This document shows, piece by piece, positions 1 to 11,790 of a stretch of DNA of 64,000 nucleotides. This stretch comes from Isoetes taiwanensis. Taxonomy: Eukaryota; Streptophyta; Lycopodiopsida; Isoetales; Isoetaceae. The stretch is from the NCBI GenBank assembly GCA_021234155.1, contig JAJEKV010000012.1, positions 8,894,448 through 8,958,447 of the forward strand, read 5' to 3'. The notes under the pieces were generated by a model, which was given only the letters and a program-made list of their open reading frames with translations, was not told the origin of the DNA and did not search any database. Position 1 is the stretch's first letter, and each line of letters starts with the position of its first letter. The position numbers were made by a program, and so were the translations under genes.

Positions 1-1
1 C

Positions 2-331
2 AGGGTGGCCAAGAAAAAAAGGATGGTGGTGGCTTCGACTATTTGTAGAGATGAAATGGAACATGTGATAGTTGGTGGGATAGTTTTTTCAGCATTTATG
101 AAGTTATGGCAATGTTGTATGGTCATTCCTGGAAGCGCGGCCTCTTGCAAGAGAGGTTTCTCTTGTCAAAATGCTATTAAGAGTGTTATAAGATCGAGCA
201 TGAACTTAGAAACAATTGATGCCACGATGTGTGCATCATTGTGGAATGAATCATTTGAAAGCATAGATTGGCAAGCATGTTACAAGGACTGGTATAAAGC
301 GAAGCAAAGGAGAGGAATGTTACTTGAATAA
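2..331 (+). pseudogene. hAT transposase C-terminal dimerisation region (fragment)
   Basis: The frame is open from the window edge and ends at TAA 329-331. The segment VIPGSAASCKRGFS, followed by QNAIKS, RSSMNLETIDATM and a trailing W-x-x-C-Y-x-x-W, matches the pattern of the hAT-family C-terminal dimerisation domain as found in ZNF862/KIAA1586-like transposases: hydrophobic-P-x-S-A-x-x-ER-x-FS, then a run ending in a DALM-like motif. The usual ER of 'CERGFS' is KR here. The domain lets hAT transposases oligomerise on DNA. The rest of the gene lies to the left of the window. It is called a fragment because no terminal inverted repeat is visible. It could also be the end of a domesticated hAT gene. 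Confidence 0.6.
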
Positions 332-2592
332 GTTTTTGTGATTGATTTTAAACTTTAAATTGCTATTTTTGTTTTAGTAGTATATATGTAAGAACTTCAT
401 TATGTATTTCATGAACAATTAATGGAAATTAGCCTTGTTCTATGTATCTATCTATTGTTTTTGATGAAATAAACTAGTTTGCATCATCTTAAAAATTTTT
501 ATTACATTTGAAAGGCTTGAATTTAGGAATTTCCTTTCACGCGAAAGGTGTAAAATTATTTTGCCTGTCCTTGGAAAATTAAGGGCAGACCGTCAAATTC
601 GAGCACTGCCTCGTCATTACAAAAAGCAATATATGTACCTTTTTTCCTTCTTTCTTCCAAATGCACATGCAGCTTCAATTAAAAAATTCAATAACCTATT
701 GTGGCTGTGATGAGAGTCCAGTTTGCTTTTAGCTTTGCACTTGAAAGATGTGAAAGCTGTGTAGCTACTGCAGCATTTAAAAGAGGATTATTATGCAACA
801 GGATTCCTTGGAACTTGTTTGCAAATAATTTAGAAATATGTTAATGAAATTCATAGAAGTTTGCAACGTAGCGATGGGCATAGAAATTACAGAGATTTTT
901 TCAAGATTACCCCCTGTACATTATGTAGTTGAGTCTTGCAAAGATGTTAGAAATCACAGCATGGTTATCCTAATCTAGGATCATCTCCGGGCCAGACATA
1001 GAAAGCAAGAAGGAGCCAACTTCAAAAATGGAATGAACTCCTCTATATGCCATCGCCACGTGCCTACTACCTACAATTTAGCAGATTACTACTGAGCAAA
1101 TAGTAATTGCAAAAAAATACTTTATTCCATTAGAACACAATAAAGGCCAACATAAAGGCATAACTGTAAATTGCATACCCATCACTAATATTGGATGTGA
1201 GAAGATTTATGAGTCATTTACAGTTGCTAGGAAGAGACATCTATTATTTGCTCCAAACCATCCGGCTAATCTTATACAGAATCCTGCACACAACGGAAAG
1301 GTTTTAGAGCGGTTCAAGTTATGGCGGCTCAGAAATTTTGATAATCATTACACAAATTTAAGAATTATAGGTCTTTAAATTATTTTATTTGCATGTAAAA
1401 ATAGTACTCTTTATGCAAGTCGCTAAGCTCTCAACTTCATCTCTTAGATGCAACCCGGCACTAGAAACATCGGATTTGGCAAAAAACAAAACAATTTACT
1501 TGCATAAAAAACGTGCGTACAAAGCGTCAAAGCTTGCATCTACATACCACCAATTAATTCCATGAGCTGTCTGTGCAATGCATGTCGATGCCAATATTCG
1601 GCCCGAATATACCTTGAAAATCTCAATCGATAATTGAGGATGATGATACTCAGCGACATGGATGGCATGCCGACGATAAGCCATCTCAGATAAAGGAAGA
1701 AAAATAAGGGATCTCGAATAACCCATCGGCCCCAAAAATGTTGATTAGAAATCATACTATAAGCCAAATGCCCCATTTTTGGAGAATATGACAATATTAC
1801 CAGCGAGAAAAAGCACCCATAATCTTAGAAAATAGCCTTAAAAAAATCTAACTAGTCAAAAGCACGTTTGGTTACTTTGCATAGCAAATTGTAGCAAATT
1901 GTAGGATATGGTGTGGGTGGTGTTTCGTAAATTGAAGTCGAATTAGGGAATTAGATAGTACAATTTGTGCAAAAAATCGACAAACAAGAGAGGAAAAAAA
2001 AACACAATCTCCACCATCCAAAGCGAATATTTTGTAGCATGTGCCTTCTCAATCCATCCCTAGGATGTCACTTCGGGCAACCCAAAAAAGATCTGCTTCT
2101 TAGTCCAATAATAGTTCCCACCTAAGTCTGGAGCTAGCATCAACTTCAACATATAGCTGTCTATAGATATTTGTTGCTTCACCAAACTACTCAAAATTCA
2201 TCAAAAAATTCATGGGATTAAGAGATGTTGTCAATGTTGAGCTCCCAACAAGCAATCATCATCCAATTAAATTGGGATTATGTCAATTCCAAAATCACGC
2301 CAACCTGCTGTTGTTTTCTAGGGGGTTTTGGTTTTTTTTAATCTTTTTTTTTGGGGACTTGATAAATAACATAAGGTTGCAATTCCCATGTGTCGTTTCA
2401 TATGCGAATTGAAATATGCAAAAATGAAGGGCAAGTTGCTAAGATAGATGAGACCAAAATTGAAGAGCATTGAGATGAAAATATTAGGTTTGATATTAAG
2501 AGATTACATTATTTGCGAGGCAATTGGAGACCCAAAATTATGGATACATGACACAAATATCATACAAAAATATCATATATTCCAATAAAACA
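332..2592. other. AT-rich intergenic stretch, no gene recognised
   Basis: Short open frames occur, for example two overlapping minus-strand ones at 1496-1794, but none shows a known domain, a splice context or a biased composition. No tRNA or rRNA was seen. I see nothing else I can name. Confidence 0.5.
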
Positions 2593-3230
2593 TTAAGGGA
2601 TCAATCCATGTTTTTCCACGTATTTAACAAGGTGTGGTTCCATATCAGCCGTTCTATCTAGTTCTGGGTGTGAATCTAACACTTCACGCACTGTCATCCC
2701 CATAGCCAAATTATTCATAATAGACATAAACTTCACCAGAAAATCATCTGTCGCAAAATTTTTTGGATCATAAGATGGTGGATTCAGGGCCTATGTTTGA
2801 TTGTAGAAGCATTTGAGAGCATCAGCATGCACTATGATTATATCATCCTTATTCTCGATACTAAGTTCGTCCATCATGTTATTCAAGTGTTTGATGAAGA
2901 TAGGCTTGCTTGTTGGATCCTTGGGATTAGTGAACTTCACATATTTGTGTTGATCCCAAAAGGTCAATCAATGTCTACCCATTTCCTCCAGTGCCTCCAC
3001 AATATCCTTGATGTTCCTTAGTTCCATGGATGACCAAATACCAATTCGAAATAACCTAAATGCCTCATCTAGCATCTCCTTCAAGTGCGGCCATGGATAG
3101 ATCCACTTGGAATTTGATTCTACTGGTGTCTGGTGAAACTGATCTCTAGCCACTTTATTTTTCGGAAAAGTCTTACAAAGAACTTCGTTTAGGTCGAACA
3201 TCACAACCTTCTTAGAAACCGGAGGGAAGC
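2593..3230 (-). pseudogene. C-terminal FCP1/NIF (HAD-type) phosphatase-like domain of the decayed gene
   Basis: After an acceptor TTTCAG the frame reads VVMFDLNEVLCK, then WIYPWPHLKEMLDEAF, IGIWSSMELRNI, and past a TGA (2968-2970) FWDQHKYVKF, DDIIIVHADALKCFYNQ, a TAG, and ALNPPSYDP, ending at TAA 2593-2595. This order matches NIF/FCP1 domains: DxDxT-like start, a Pro/W-rich RPxxxEFL region, the 'iaiWTSs' strand, then 'DDsp...n...N.I.p.sy'. The catalytic first strand reads FDLNE instead of DLDET, so the second Asp is missing and the protein would be expected to lack classical phosphatase activity. The domain normally dephosphorylates the RNA polymerase II CTD or similar targets. Two in-frame stops confirm decay. 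Confidence 0.7.
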
Positions 3231-3299
3231 TGAAACATCAAACATGTATCTGGTCAGCAAGATATGATTAACATGCACAACCTTATATTATACATTGCA

Positions 3300-3440
3300 A
3301 CAATACAAATGCGCCAAGTGTGATTTGAGTTAGCTTAACCAAATCGTGCTCGGCGCGATTTGGTCTGACAATGAAATGTAAACAAAGTACGCTTGGCGCG
3401 ATTTAATTCAAACTGAAGATAAGACGCGATTTCATCTGCA
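3300..3440. repeat. Short dispersed repeats inside the third intron
   Basis: Variants of a motif like GCTTGGCGCGATTTAATT recur several times (for example near 3307, 3350 and 3392). They resemble the motif series in the second intron of the same decayed gene. Confidence 0.4.
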
Positions 3441-5329
3441 AGACTATACCTATCATCTTTAGTTTCGCTGTCGTCATCGGCGTCATTCTCCCCTTCGCCA
3501 CCCTTAATCTACGTGCTCTTCTGACTGTTAGAATTGTTATTTTCTATTAGTTCCTTTATGTCCTTCATAACTGACATTGGGAATCACTAGAGTCGCTTGG
3601 GTTACCAATGGCCCCTTCTTTCTCGGTTGCCTTATCAACTAAATCCTTGTTAACCTATGAATCTATTGTATTGTTGGTTGCATCATGCGCAAGGGAGGCA
3701 AGGATATCCCCCATGTTCTGCATTATCACATTATTTTGAGCAGCTAGTTTAACAGCCAGTTGCTCATTACTTTCCTTATCAGGTTGCGGATTACTAATTC
3801 CCTCACCAGAACCATCATCCATCTTTGAGTTGGACAAGTCCACGAGGCTTTTGATTGCTGAAGATTTCAGGTTCTCGAAGCACGTTATGTCAATTGGAGC
3901 AAAATCCTCAATGAGGTAAGCAGCCAAAGACAGGGGGAAACCATTTTTATTTAAGGGGCCCTTCTCCTTAGTTAGTATCTCGTACTTGATTTCACCACTT
4001 AGGAGAGGGTCCTGATCCTCATCATCCTCTTCTGGGTCATCCTATTCTTGATGCTGGTCCGTATGATAGAATATAGTTGTTAAATCTGGATCATCTAGAA
4101 GAAAACATTCCCACGCACTGCTATTGTCACCCTTAGACTTAGCATTATCATATTCCTCATCTGACAGCATGGAGATCATAATGAAGATCATATGTGTCAT
4201 CTTCCGTGCTGTTCACAGCTCATTATCCCTAACATCATATATTAGGCATCCCTCCCTAATAACTTTGAGGCACTCCAGATCATGAGCAGCGGATAGTGCA
4301 TGCAGATATGAGTCATCTGAAGGACAAACAATGACAATAGTGAAGGACCTCTCAGTTGTCAATCCTATGCAGCTGGTAAAGAAGATGCTATAGTTCTTCT
4401 GGTTCATCCCCATATCTCCTCTCCCACTTCATTGTCCAATACAAAGAGTGATATGTTTCTAAGACAAGTAGTTGATTCTGGCAAGAGACCTTTGTACCCA
4501 ATGGAGACTGAATACTGGACATTGTCTTCTTCTCCAGTAATATTCTTCACAAGGGCCACTTTTCTTCTCAACTCGGCCAGTACCTTAGGGGGCAGAGTCT
4601 CTTTATGTTTTGCATTTTTAGCCTTCCAATTCTTTAGGAAGTCCTTTGACCAAAATACAAACTTCTTGATGTCATCATTACTGATATTGTATTTGTCCAA
4701 CAATCCAATGTCAGATAATGCAACATCTCCCGATTTGTAATTCGGTTTCTACAGCTGAGTTCATTGTGCGTACATCCTTCACATGGCTGTAGCACTCAAC
4801 AAAGGACATCCTATCCTTAGTGAAAGCACTCTTCTTGTATAGGCTTCCTTCTTCAGGCACTGGTCTAAAACCCAAATGGTCTCAGTGTCATCTAGCCCCT
4901 GAGTCTTTCTCATCTCTATCACATTCAAGTCAAAGATGCTTACATCAATAGGAGGCACCCTACTCATAGTATCTGGCAACTTCTTTTATGTATAAGAATC
5001 CCAGAATTCATTCCACTTAAGCCATACTGCCTCTTTACAAAAGACAATCTTATACGAGTCTATTGGACCTGACCTGCTAGTTGTGCTATCAGAAGGGACT
5101 GCATTGTCATCACCAGCTTTTTTCTTTGATTTTCTTGCAGTCTTCTTCTTCTCCAGTAGTCTTCTTCTTCTCCAGTATAATTGTCTGTGACAGAGTCCGC
5201 TCCATCAGCTTGAATCACCCTGTCTGGTGGGTAATGGGCAACTATATTCCACCCACTGTTGACGGGCATGGCGTAGTTGCTCCACGTATGGACTACTATA
5301 ATACAGAAATTAGATCAATATCTTAGAAC

Positions 5330-5560
5330 AGAAACACGCATGGCGCAAATTGAATTGAATTGAATTGATCAACACAGAAAGCACGCCTGGCATGAATTGA
5401 ATTGAATTAAGCTATTAACGCAATTCAAACCAGACATGATTTTAAATCAAGGCAATTCGCATCAGGCGTGCTTTCTATTGTGTAGAAAGCACGCCTGACA
5501 TGAATTAAATCAATTTAAAGCACGCCTGGTATGAATTTAAATGATTTAAAAGAACGGTTG
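5330..5560. repeat. Short dispersed repeats inside the second intron
   Basis: A unit close to AAAGCACGCCTGGCATGAAT, trailed by GAATT runs, occurs about four times, with one inverted copy near 5465 (GGCGTGCTTTCTA). The neighbouring GTGTAGAAAGCACGCC can form a hairpin with that inverted copy. Confidence 0.5.
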
Positions 5561-6891
5561 AATATTAAAATGATAACATCTTACTGTAGTTAATTATCTT
5601 TTGATAGAAACGTTTTCTCCATTTCGTTTAAAGTTGCACTAATCTCAGCCATATCTGCAGATGAAGTATTGGCATCCAAGGGTCGATACCTCCTAATACG
5701 CATAGTGATTGTAGAATATTGTTTGGCCTGTTTGTTCTGCCTGCCTGATGGGGGCCTTCTGTGCCTCAACTGAATGCTGTCAATCAATGATGACGAATTT
5801 AATGTCATCATTTCCTAATAACTCCTCGGCATTCGACCACACATCAGGCTTGTTCGTGATCGAATTCCAAGGTAACACATCTGCTGGCATAGGCATTTGA
5901 CCTGGATTACTAATCATGCTCTGAACAATCTCCATGGCATGTGCTAGATCATATCTTCTGCTGACATAAATGGAGCTTGGTGAACGGATGAGGTGCTTCA
6001 CATGGAGCTGAAATATTGTCTTAAGATCACATGAATAATGGTCAGAATCATGAATAATGGTCAGAGTACTTACTCAGCTTGTTCATGGCCTCCAGCTGCG
6101 CCACCCTGTCCTGTTCATTTTCAAACCCGAAAGCCTCTATGCCTTCGACAACTGCAGGTTGAACATCCTTCTCTAGATTCAGGACCCTCCTAGAAGCTTT
6201 TAAGTCCACTAATTCTCTAGCTTGCTGCAAGTAGTGACTTGGTGTCGGTTTATTGAACATGCCTCTACGCACAGGTATAACCCCCTGGCAAATAGATATT
6301 GGTGTAACGGCTATATTCGTGGGCCAATCATGCTTAAAACATGTTTCACCGTTCACATCTGTCTTCATGAAAGTATCTTTGTATGCAGTAGCTCTATAAT
6401 GAGTACTCCAAGAGCAATTTGCAGTTGGTGTCGTCCTCTTCCTCACAAGAGATTAGGATCCCTTGTTTGATCATCTTGTCTGCTTCTTTTTTTCCTCGGA
6501 AGCATGTTAAGTCGGGCTTGCCATTTGTCTTGGCGAGGTCAACGAACCACTCGGCACCTTCGTCCATGTCCTCTTCAGGGCATGCAAGGTCAGTGGTTGC
6601 TATAAGAATATGCCCTTCATCATCTAAGGTGAGATCATATGGTATTACACCTGGGTCGTCCACCCTTGGCTTCTTACCAAGAATAGAACCCGAATTATTA
6701 GGGGTTTTCTTCCTCTTTAGCACTGTAACAGACCCATGGGAGACTGCTCGAGTGGATCTTGGTGTTACATTCCCGAGACACTGGCATAAATGGGTAGAAG
6801 CGACTACTCATAAATGTCTAGACAGTTTTGCCCAGTTGGTTAAGGGCATGTTGTTGATAATAACTGGAATTTTTTTCTTAGAAACATCAAT

Positions 6892-7143
6892 ATGGAGGTC
6901 AAATTCAAAACTGGTATTATGACTCTCTCCTTCCCCCTCAAAGATGATAACCATTCTGAAGCTGATTCCGAGAGCTATAGTTCTGAGAACAAATTTTTAC
7001 ATTCCTGTGATGACGCAGGTTGGAAGCAGATCACAAAGAAAAGAGGTAGGGGACAGAAAAAATCCTATGTTGGACCAGTCAGGGTCAGCCCCAGAAATTC
7101 TGCCATTCAGTCCAGGATGGCCAAAGGTTTGTATAAATGTTAA
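6892..7143 (+). pseudogene. End of LINE upstream ORF (ORF1 or linker)
   Basis: The 83-codon frame has a Ser/Asp-rich stretch followed by GWKQITKKRGRGQKKS, a basic segment of the kind found just before the endonuclease in plant LINEs. It ends a few bases upstream of the endonuclease frame. Only the tail is visible; no RRM or zinc knuckle was seen, so the assignment rests on position and the basic motif. Confidence 0.45.
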
Positions 7144-7149
7144 TGTATA

Positions 7150-7990
7150 ATTCCTTCCAGGGAATTAATAATCTTATCAAAAAGGAGCGTTTAAAAGTTT
7201 GCCTGTCCTCCCTTAACCCTGACATCCTGCTCATCTAGGAGCACAAGGTTCATGATCCCAACCATAATACTATCATCTCCAGGGCTCTCCCCCCAAATTT
7301 AATTTGGTCTATAAGTGCTAACGACTCTTCTGCAGGTATTGCTATTGCTTGGAATCAGAGGACTGGTCTGCAAATAGACCATATGATTCATGATAATAAT
7401 GGTAGATGGCAAATCTTGGAGGGCAGGCTCGGGTCTGGTAAAATTGCTCTAGTTAATGTCTACTCTTATCATAATCCCTCTGACAGAATTTTGGTTTGGA
7501 ACAAAATCAACTCTAGCTTAGCTAGCTTAGATATTGATGATATGATAATAGGTGGAGATTTCAATATGGTTACTGATAGCTTTATGAAAAATAGGAATTT
7601 TAAGGCTCTTCTGCCTCAGGAGATGTGTGGCTGGGCCAACGTTCTTTCTGCTCATAATCTCATGCTGGCCAGAACCAAACCCAACTCTTTCAGCTAGTCT
7701 GATCACAGAGCTAACCCCATCTGCTGCTTGCATGACAGATTTTATCTCAGTGAAAACATTTGGACCAAAAGCAGTAGGGTTGATAATCTGACTGGCTACA
7801 CCCTCTTTGATCACTACCCTCAACTGATTAATCTAATTGGTACAGGTAATCATAATAATAGGAAGTCTTTTTTTAAGATGAATGTCAGCCTTCTAGACCA
7901 TGAAGACTTCCTCACCAAGCTTCAAGATATTTCCAATTGCCACCCCAAACCGGCTGGAGACCATGGATGGATGTGGTGGTTGGATTAATT
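7150..7990 (+). pseudogene. LINE APE-type endonuclease domain
   Basis: The translation shows SSLNPDILLI followed by a stop and EHKV (normally LxETK/H), then AGIAIAWNQ, ILEGRL, ALVNVYSYHNP and IIGGDFNMV. These are the strands and the GDFN catalytic motif of AP-endonuclease-like LINE nucleases, which nick the target DNA for target-primed reverse transcription. An SDHR motif follows a stop near 7700 in place of the usual SDH. Several frameshifts or stops break the frame. Confidence 0.7.
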
Positions 7991-7999
7991 TGGCTAAGC

Positions 8000-9642
8000 A
8001 TATCAAGAGTTGGTTGAAAGAATGGGGTAAGGCGATACACTATCATAAGCAAGCTAATTTAGCTTCCCTAAGGCACAGGCTTAGCACTGCTCCTACTGAT
8101 CAGCAAGATGATATAAAGATTCAGATAGAAAAAGAAGAACTCGACATTGCAAAAGGCTGGAAAATGAAAGCTAAAATTAGGGAGCTCAAAGAAGACGAGA
8201 GATGCAACTCCAAGTATTTTTTCATTAAAGCCAAAACCAGGATTAAGAGGAATCAGATTTATGAGGTTAAAGTTGGTGATTTCCTCATCTCTGGAGACCA
8301 TGATCTTAAGAAGGTTGTTGTTGACCACTTCACCAATATCATGGGTACCAATACTGACTGTTCGGATGATGTGATGGATACCTTCATCAATATTAGGAGC
8401 AAAGTTAGTAGCAATTAGAATGAGATGATCTCTTCCCCTTTCACGGAAAACGAGCTTAAGGAAGTTATCATGGGCATGGACAATGGTAAAACTCCGTGAC
8501 CAGATGGTTTACCAGCTGAATTTTTTAAAAAGGCCTGGCCTATCCTAAATGAAGGAGTCACCAAGCTAGCCAATGAGTTCAGGATCTGTAAGCGCCTGGA
8601 TGCTAGAATCAACACTAGCCTCATCACTCTTATCTCGAAAATTGATTCCCCCATTTCCTTTGCTGACTATAGGCCTATTTCTCTAACTAATGTTATCTAC
8701 AAGATAATTGCAGATGCTATAGCTGCCAGGCTCAAGAAAGTTTTGGACTCTGTTATTAACAGTACCCAATCAGCTTATCTCAAAGACAGGTTCATCCTGG
8801 ATAATGTGATTACTGCAATTTTAGGACTGCAATGGGCTAAAGACTCCAAGCAAGATATAGCCCTCCTAAAACTGGATATTACAAAAGCCTTCGACACGGT
8901 TAGTTGGAAGTTTCTTTATAAAAGTTGCAGGGCTCTTGGCTTCAATAAGGAGAGCATTGGTATGTTCAAAGCTATTCTTAGTAATTCTAGATCTGCAGTT
9001 CTTATAAATGGTGAGACCAACCCCTTCTTCTCTATTCAAAGAGGGGTAAAACAAGGTTGTCCTCTTGCACCCTTTCCTTTTTTAATTGTTATGGAAGCTT
9101 TGCATAGCAGATTGGAAGATGCCAAGAATAATAAATCCATTAAGGGTCTTCAGCTCCCGGACAACCCCCAGGTGGACCAAATTCTCAATGGACATTTTGC
9201 TGATGATACATTCATTCTGACCTCAATGGACCACAATTCCATCATCAACATTCAAAGTATCCTTCAAGACTTTGGTCTTGCTTCGGGTTGCAGAATTAAT
9301 CCTCTTAAATCTGCCATTCAATCTAGGGAGATTGACAAAGGTACTCAAGCGGCTGACCTTTTTGGATGTAAGTATTACCCCCCTTGCACTAAATCTAAAA
9401 TTTTAGGGATCCATTTTGCCATCAGAAGTAATGCTTCTGATTTGTGGCTTCATATTATTGAGAAATTCTATAAAAAGGTTGACTCCCGAAATTCCAAGTA
9501 TCTTTCTAAAAATGGAAGAGCCATAATTGCAAACTTTGTGATCTCTTCTTCTCAGGTTTATCAATCCTCGGTCATTCTGGCTCCCAAAAAGGTCACTAAC
9601 AAGCTTCAAAGTATTATTGGCAGGTTTACTGCATGTGGTTAA
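8000..9642 (+). pseudogene. LINE reverse transcriptase
   Basis: The fingers region reads ENELKEVIMGMDNGKTP, TGA at 8497-8499, then PDGLPAEFFKKAW. It continues with YRPISLTNVIYKIIA, LLKLDITKAFDTVSW, RGVKQGCPLAPF and the catalytic box HFADDTF (FADD, normally YADD/FADD in plant L1). These motifs in order identify a non-LTR reverse transcriptase. The frame 8743-9642 is intact for 299 codons and ends in a stop near 9640, after which the same protein continues in the next frame. The upstream helical segment (8000-8418) is the linker after the endonuclease. Confidence 0.85.
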
Positions 9643-9669
9643 CATAAGAGATGCTGGCACCCAGTTTCG

Positions 9670-10640
9670 ATGGAGGAATGTTGCAAGCCTAAAAAGGAAG
9701 GTGGTCTAGGTGCCATGAACATCAGAAAGCAGGGATTAGCATTAGCTGCTAAATACTTTCACAGGGCTTGCTATGATATTAATATTAAGCACCCTATTTC
9801 GATTCTGATCAGATACTACATCAACAAATGCCACCCGGACGGATGGAGGATCCTCAAAATGGAATTGCCCTATTCTATCTTTTTTCCTTTCTCTGTCCCT
9901 GCTGCTACTCCAGGTATAATCAAGAAATGGATCAATGCTTGGATCGAGATTAGACAGATGTATACTTGGGAAAAAGGTCTCTCTATAGAGCAATCCATCT
10001 TCTGGAACCCGGCCTTAATCCTTGATAATCCCAACTTATGCCTTGCTTGCCACTTTCCAGAACAAGCCAAATTATGGAAGCAAAAAGGGATTACTCTTAT
10101 CAGCCATCTTTTTGATAACAATGGCATTATCCATTTCTAGAATTCTATCCTTGCTGAAGAGGATAACCAAACGAGACTGCTCTATGAAGCCATTACTAAC
10201 ATTATCATGCAAACCAGATGGTCTTACTCTCCAGACCCATGGAATCACAAAGGTAAAACTGGATATACTGTCAGGCTGACTTACAGATTCTTGATGAGTC
10301 AACAGGAAATCACTATTCACTTAAAATGGGGAGTCTCCCCTGACACGGCCAAGAAGAACTTGGATTTTATGTGGAGAAGCCCGATCAATCCAAAGATCAA
10401 GGCTTTTATGTGGCAGTTATGGCACAAAGGCCTGGCAACCAACTGTAAGAGATTTTGTTTATCAATGACTAACTCGGATTTGTGTGACAGATGTCTTGCT
10501 GACAAAGAGGATGAGGAACATCTCTTCAGATCATGCCTACCCAGAGTGGATATTGGAACTAGCCTCTAATATCCTTGGCCAAAACCTGGTAGCCTTGAGC
10601 CAAAGAGACTTCTTTATGCCTATCAACCCGACTGATTAGA
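9670..10640 (+). pseudogene. LINE C-terminal region with zf-RVT domain
   Basis: WKFLYK-like helices give way at 9670 to EECCKPKKEGGLGAMNI, a stretch typical of the region after the RT thumb in plant L1 ORF2. The frame at 10207-10569 then has FMWRSPINPKIKAFMWQLWHKGL and CDRCLADKEDEEHLFRSC, a C-x2-C ... H-x4-C zf-RVT signature. The role is thought to be RNA binding during reverse transcription. A TAG at 10138-10140 and frame changes break it. Confidence 0.75.
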
Positions 10641-10805
10641 GAATCTACATCCTCCTATGGAGGATTTGGAAAGGAAGGAATACCTTTATTTTTAATTATG
10701 AAATAATCCCCCCGGAAGGAATCATTAAACAGGTATTGTATGACATCAATTGGATAATGAATATTAATGGGTGATATGGTTGCTGCTGCAGATACTCTTT
10801 TTCTT

Positions 10806-10895
10806 ATGACCAGGAGGCTCGAATGGAAGAAAAACAAGGCTGACATTAACCAAGGAGGCTCGAATGAAAGAAAAACAAGGCTGGCATTAACAAGG
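10806..10895 (+). repeat. Two-copy tandem duplication of about 43 bp in the LINE 3' region
   Basis: The segment around CAGGAGGCTCGAATGGAAG is repeated once as CAAGGAGGCTCGAATGAAAG with few changes, including the following AAAACAAGGCTGRCATTAAC. Confidence 0.7.
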
Positions 10896-11380
10896 AATGG
10901 ATCAAGTTTTTCGGAGCTGGTGATACCTCTGTGCACGGAGAAACAATTTGTACCTGTGGTTGCTGCTGTGACCAGAATTTAGATATTAGAAGGGAGCTGC
11001 TTTGCAGGGCCAAGGATGCTAAAGGAAGATACAACATGGCAAAGGCAGGCACCTGCATGTGTGTTTACTGCGTCTTCCACACCATCTTCAAAGGGAAAGC
11101 AAGGAAATGCACAAACCTGAATCTTAAAACAATCCATTAAGCTCAGGGTTTAAAGCATATCGATCTCTGTCTCTGCTACTACTGCTACTTTTTATTTTGC
11201 ATAAACTCATATTTTCTAAAGGGTTAAACTTCCCTTGAAAAAAGTTTTTTGTAAACTTAATTATACTTAAATATAAATAGCCTTCAATCAAAAAAAAGAT
11301 ATTAACTTCAAACAGTCAAATTATCTTAGTCCTTGTAAATGCTTAACAACAAGTCTTTTAGCTTTGGGACCAGTTGTTGC

Positions 11381-11490
11381 CATAGTAGCCGCATGAATCA
11401 GAACGGAGACTGGAATGGGACCTTCTATTGCATCGGTTGACTGAGTATGTAATCCCATTTGTGGAATTTTTCAACAGCGCTAGGGGATAG
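11381..11490 (-). pseudogene. nad5: Mitochondrial nad5-like fragment (copy A)
   Basis: On the minus strand the frame reads [18 protein letters not shown] followed by LIHAATM. This matches the conserved nad5 segment [25 protein letters not shown]. The DNA just upstream also resembles nad5 (LLFIGAVGKSAQ), with a frameshift. ND5 is a proton-pumping subunit of complex I; here only about 35 codons survive. ndhF of plastids is related, but GLHTW and [11 protein letters not shown] fit nad5 better. It is a nuclear insertion carried inside the repeat and is not functional. Confidence 0.65.
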
Positions 11491-11700
11491 TAAAATTACG
11501 AATAACAGTTGTGGCACAAGATTTCATATCACAAAAACTGGAATAATGATTGGATGAGGCATGAACAAAAGGAGTTGGAAAGTAAAAATATTAGACGATT
11601 TGTAGAATGAGTTACTAAGCTACATCTTTAACTGAGCTACTGGTGTTTCTTGAAGATATTCTCTTGCATCTTCCTCATACACGCAGCTATTTCTAGGAGA

Positions 11701-11718
11701 TTCTAGAACATTCACGAA
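11701..11718 (+). promoter_or_regulatory. Perfect four-unit heat-shock element (copy A)
   Basis: The bases fit TTCnnGAAnnTTCnnGAA exactly, the HSF binding pattern. Another TTCnnGAA lies at about 11647, and the TATA box is about 73 bp downstream. Confidence 0.75.
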
Positions 11719-11790
11719 CCTACATGCATGTGCGACGCTTCACAAGATCTCATTTGTTAGAGTGCCGCAATGCTTACAGTTGTTCTAGGT

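Larger units (their letters stand above)
2593..6723 (-). pseudogene. Decayed multi-exon gene: ParB/DGQHR-like motif plus FCP1/NIF-like phosphatase domain
   Basis: The reading starts at ATG 6721-6723 with a basic then acidic N-terminus (KRKKTPNNSG...). It runs through a frameshift near 6400 to an exon end at 6074 followed by donor GTAAGTACTC. A 66-bp intron ends in TTTCAG at 6008. The next exon holds FVIID-stop-QHSVEAQ (about 5765-5800), which is a ParB/DGQHR-type FVIIDGQHS motif with the Gly codon turned to TGA. A second intron spans about 5296-5584 and a third about 3231-3456. Middle exons encode acidic and lysine-rich protein with several stops and frameshifts. The last exon is the NIF-like domain, listed separately. 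The introns rule out a bacterial contaminant. The protein may come from a mobile element or a multicopy family, and I do not recognise the whole. It is clearly dead: at least four nonsense codons and several frameshifts. Confidence 0.6.
6850..11297 (+). mobile_element. Degenerate L1-type LINE retrotransposon
   Basis: The order along the plus strand is: end of an upstream ORF (6892-7143), APE-type endonuclease, reverse transcriptase, a long C-terminal region with a zf-RVT zinc-binding domain, a 3' UTR, and a short A-run (11290-11297). This is the layout of plant L1 LINEs. The coding part carries stops and frameshifts, so it is dead. The 5' end is uncertain and was placed between the decayed gene to the left and the first LINE-like codons. 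The 3' end abuts the repeat starting at 11298. Confidence 0.8.

Noticed and set aside
1496-1794. Overlapping minus-strand frames (79 and 84 codons)
   Set aside because: No domain, no splice context and no relation to neighbours; likely chance.
2593-6723. Bacterial contamination suggested by the ParB-like motif
   Set aside because: Good GT-AG introns and an FCP1/NIF domain in the same gene, with continuous plant-like flanks.
6830-6850. tRNA D-arm-like GCCCAGTTGGTTAAGGGC
   Set aside because: No matching anticodon or T-arm at proper distance; probably chance or a SINE trace.
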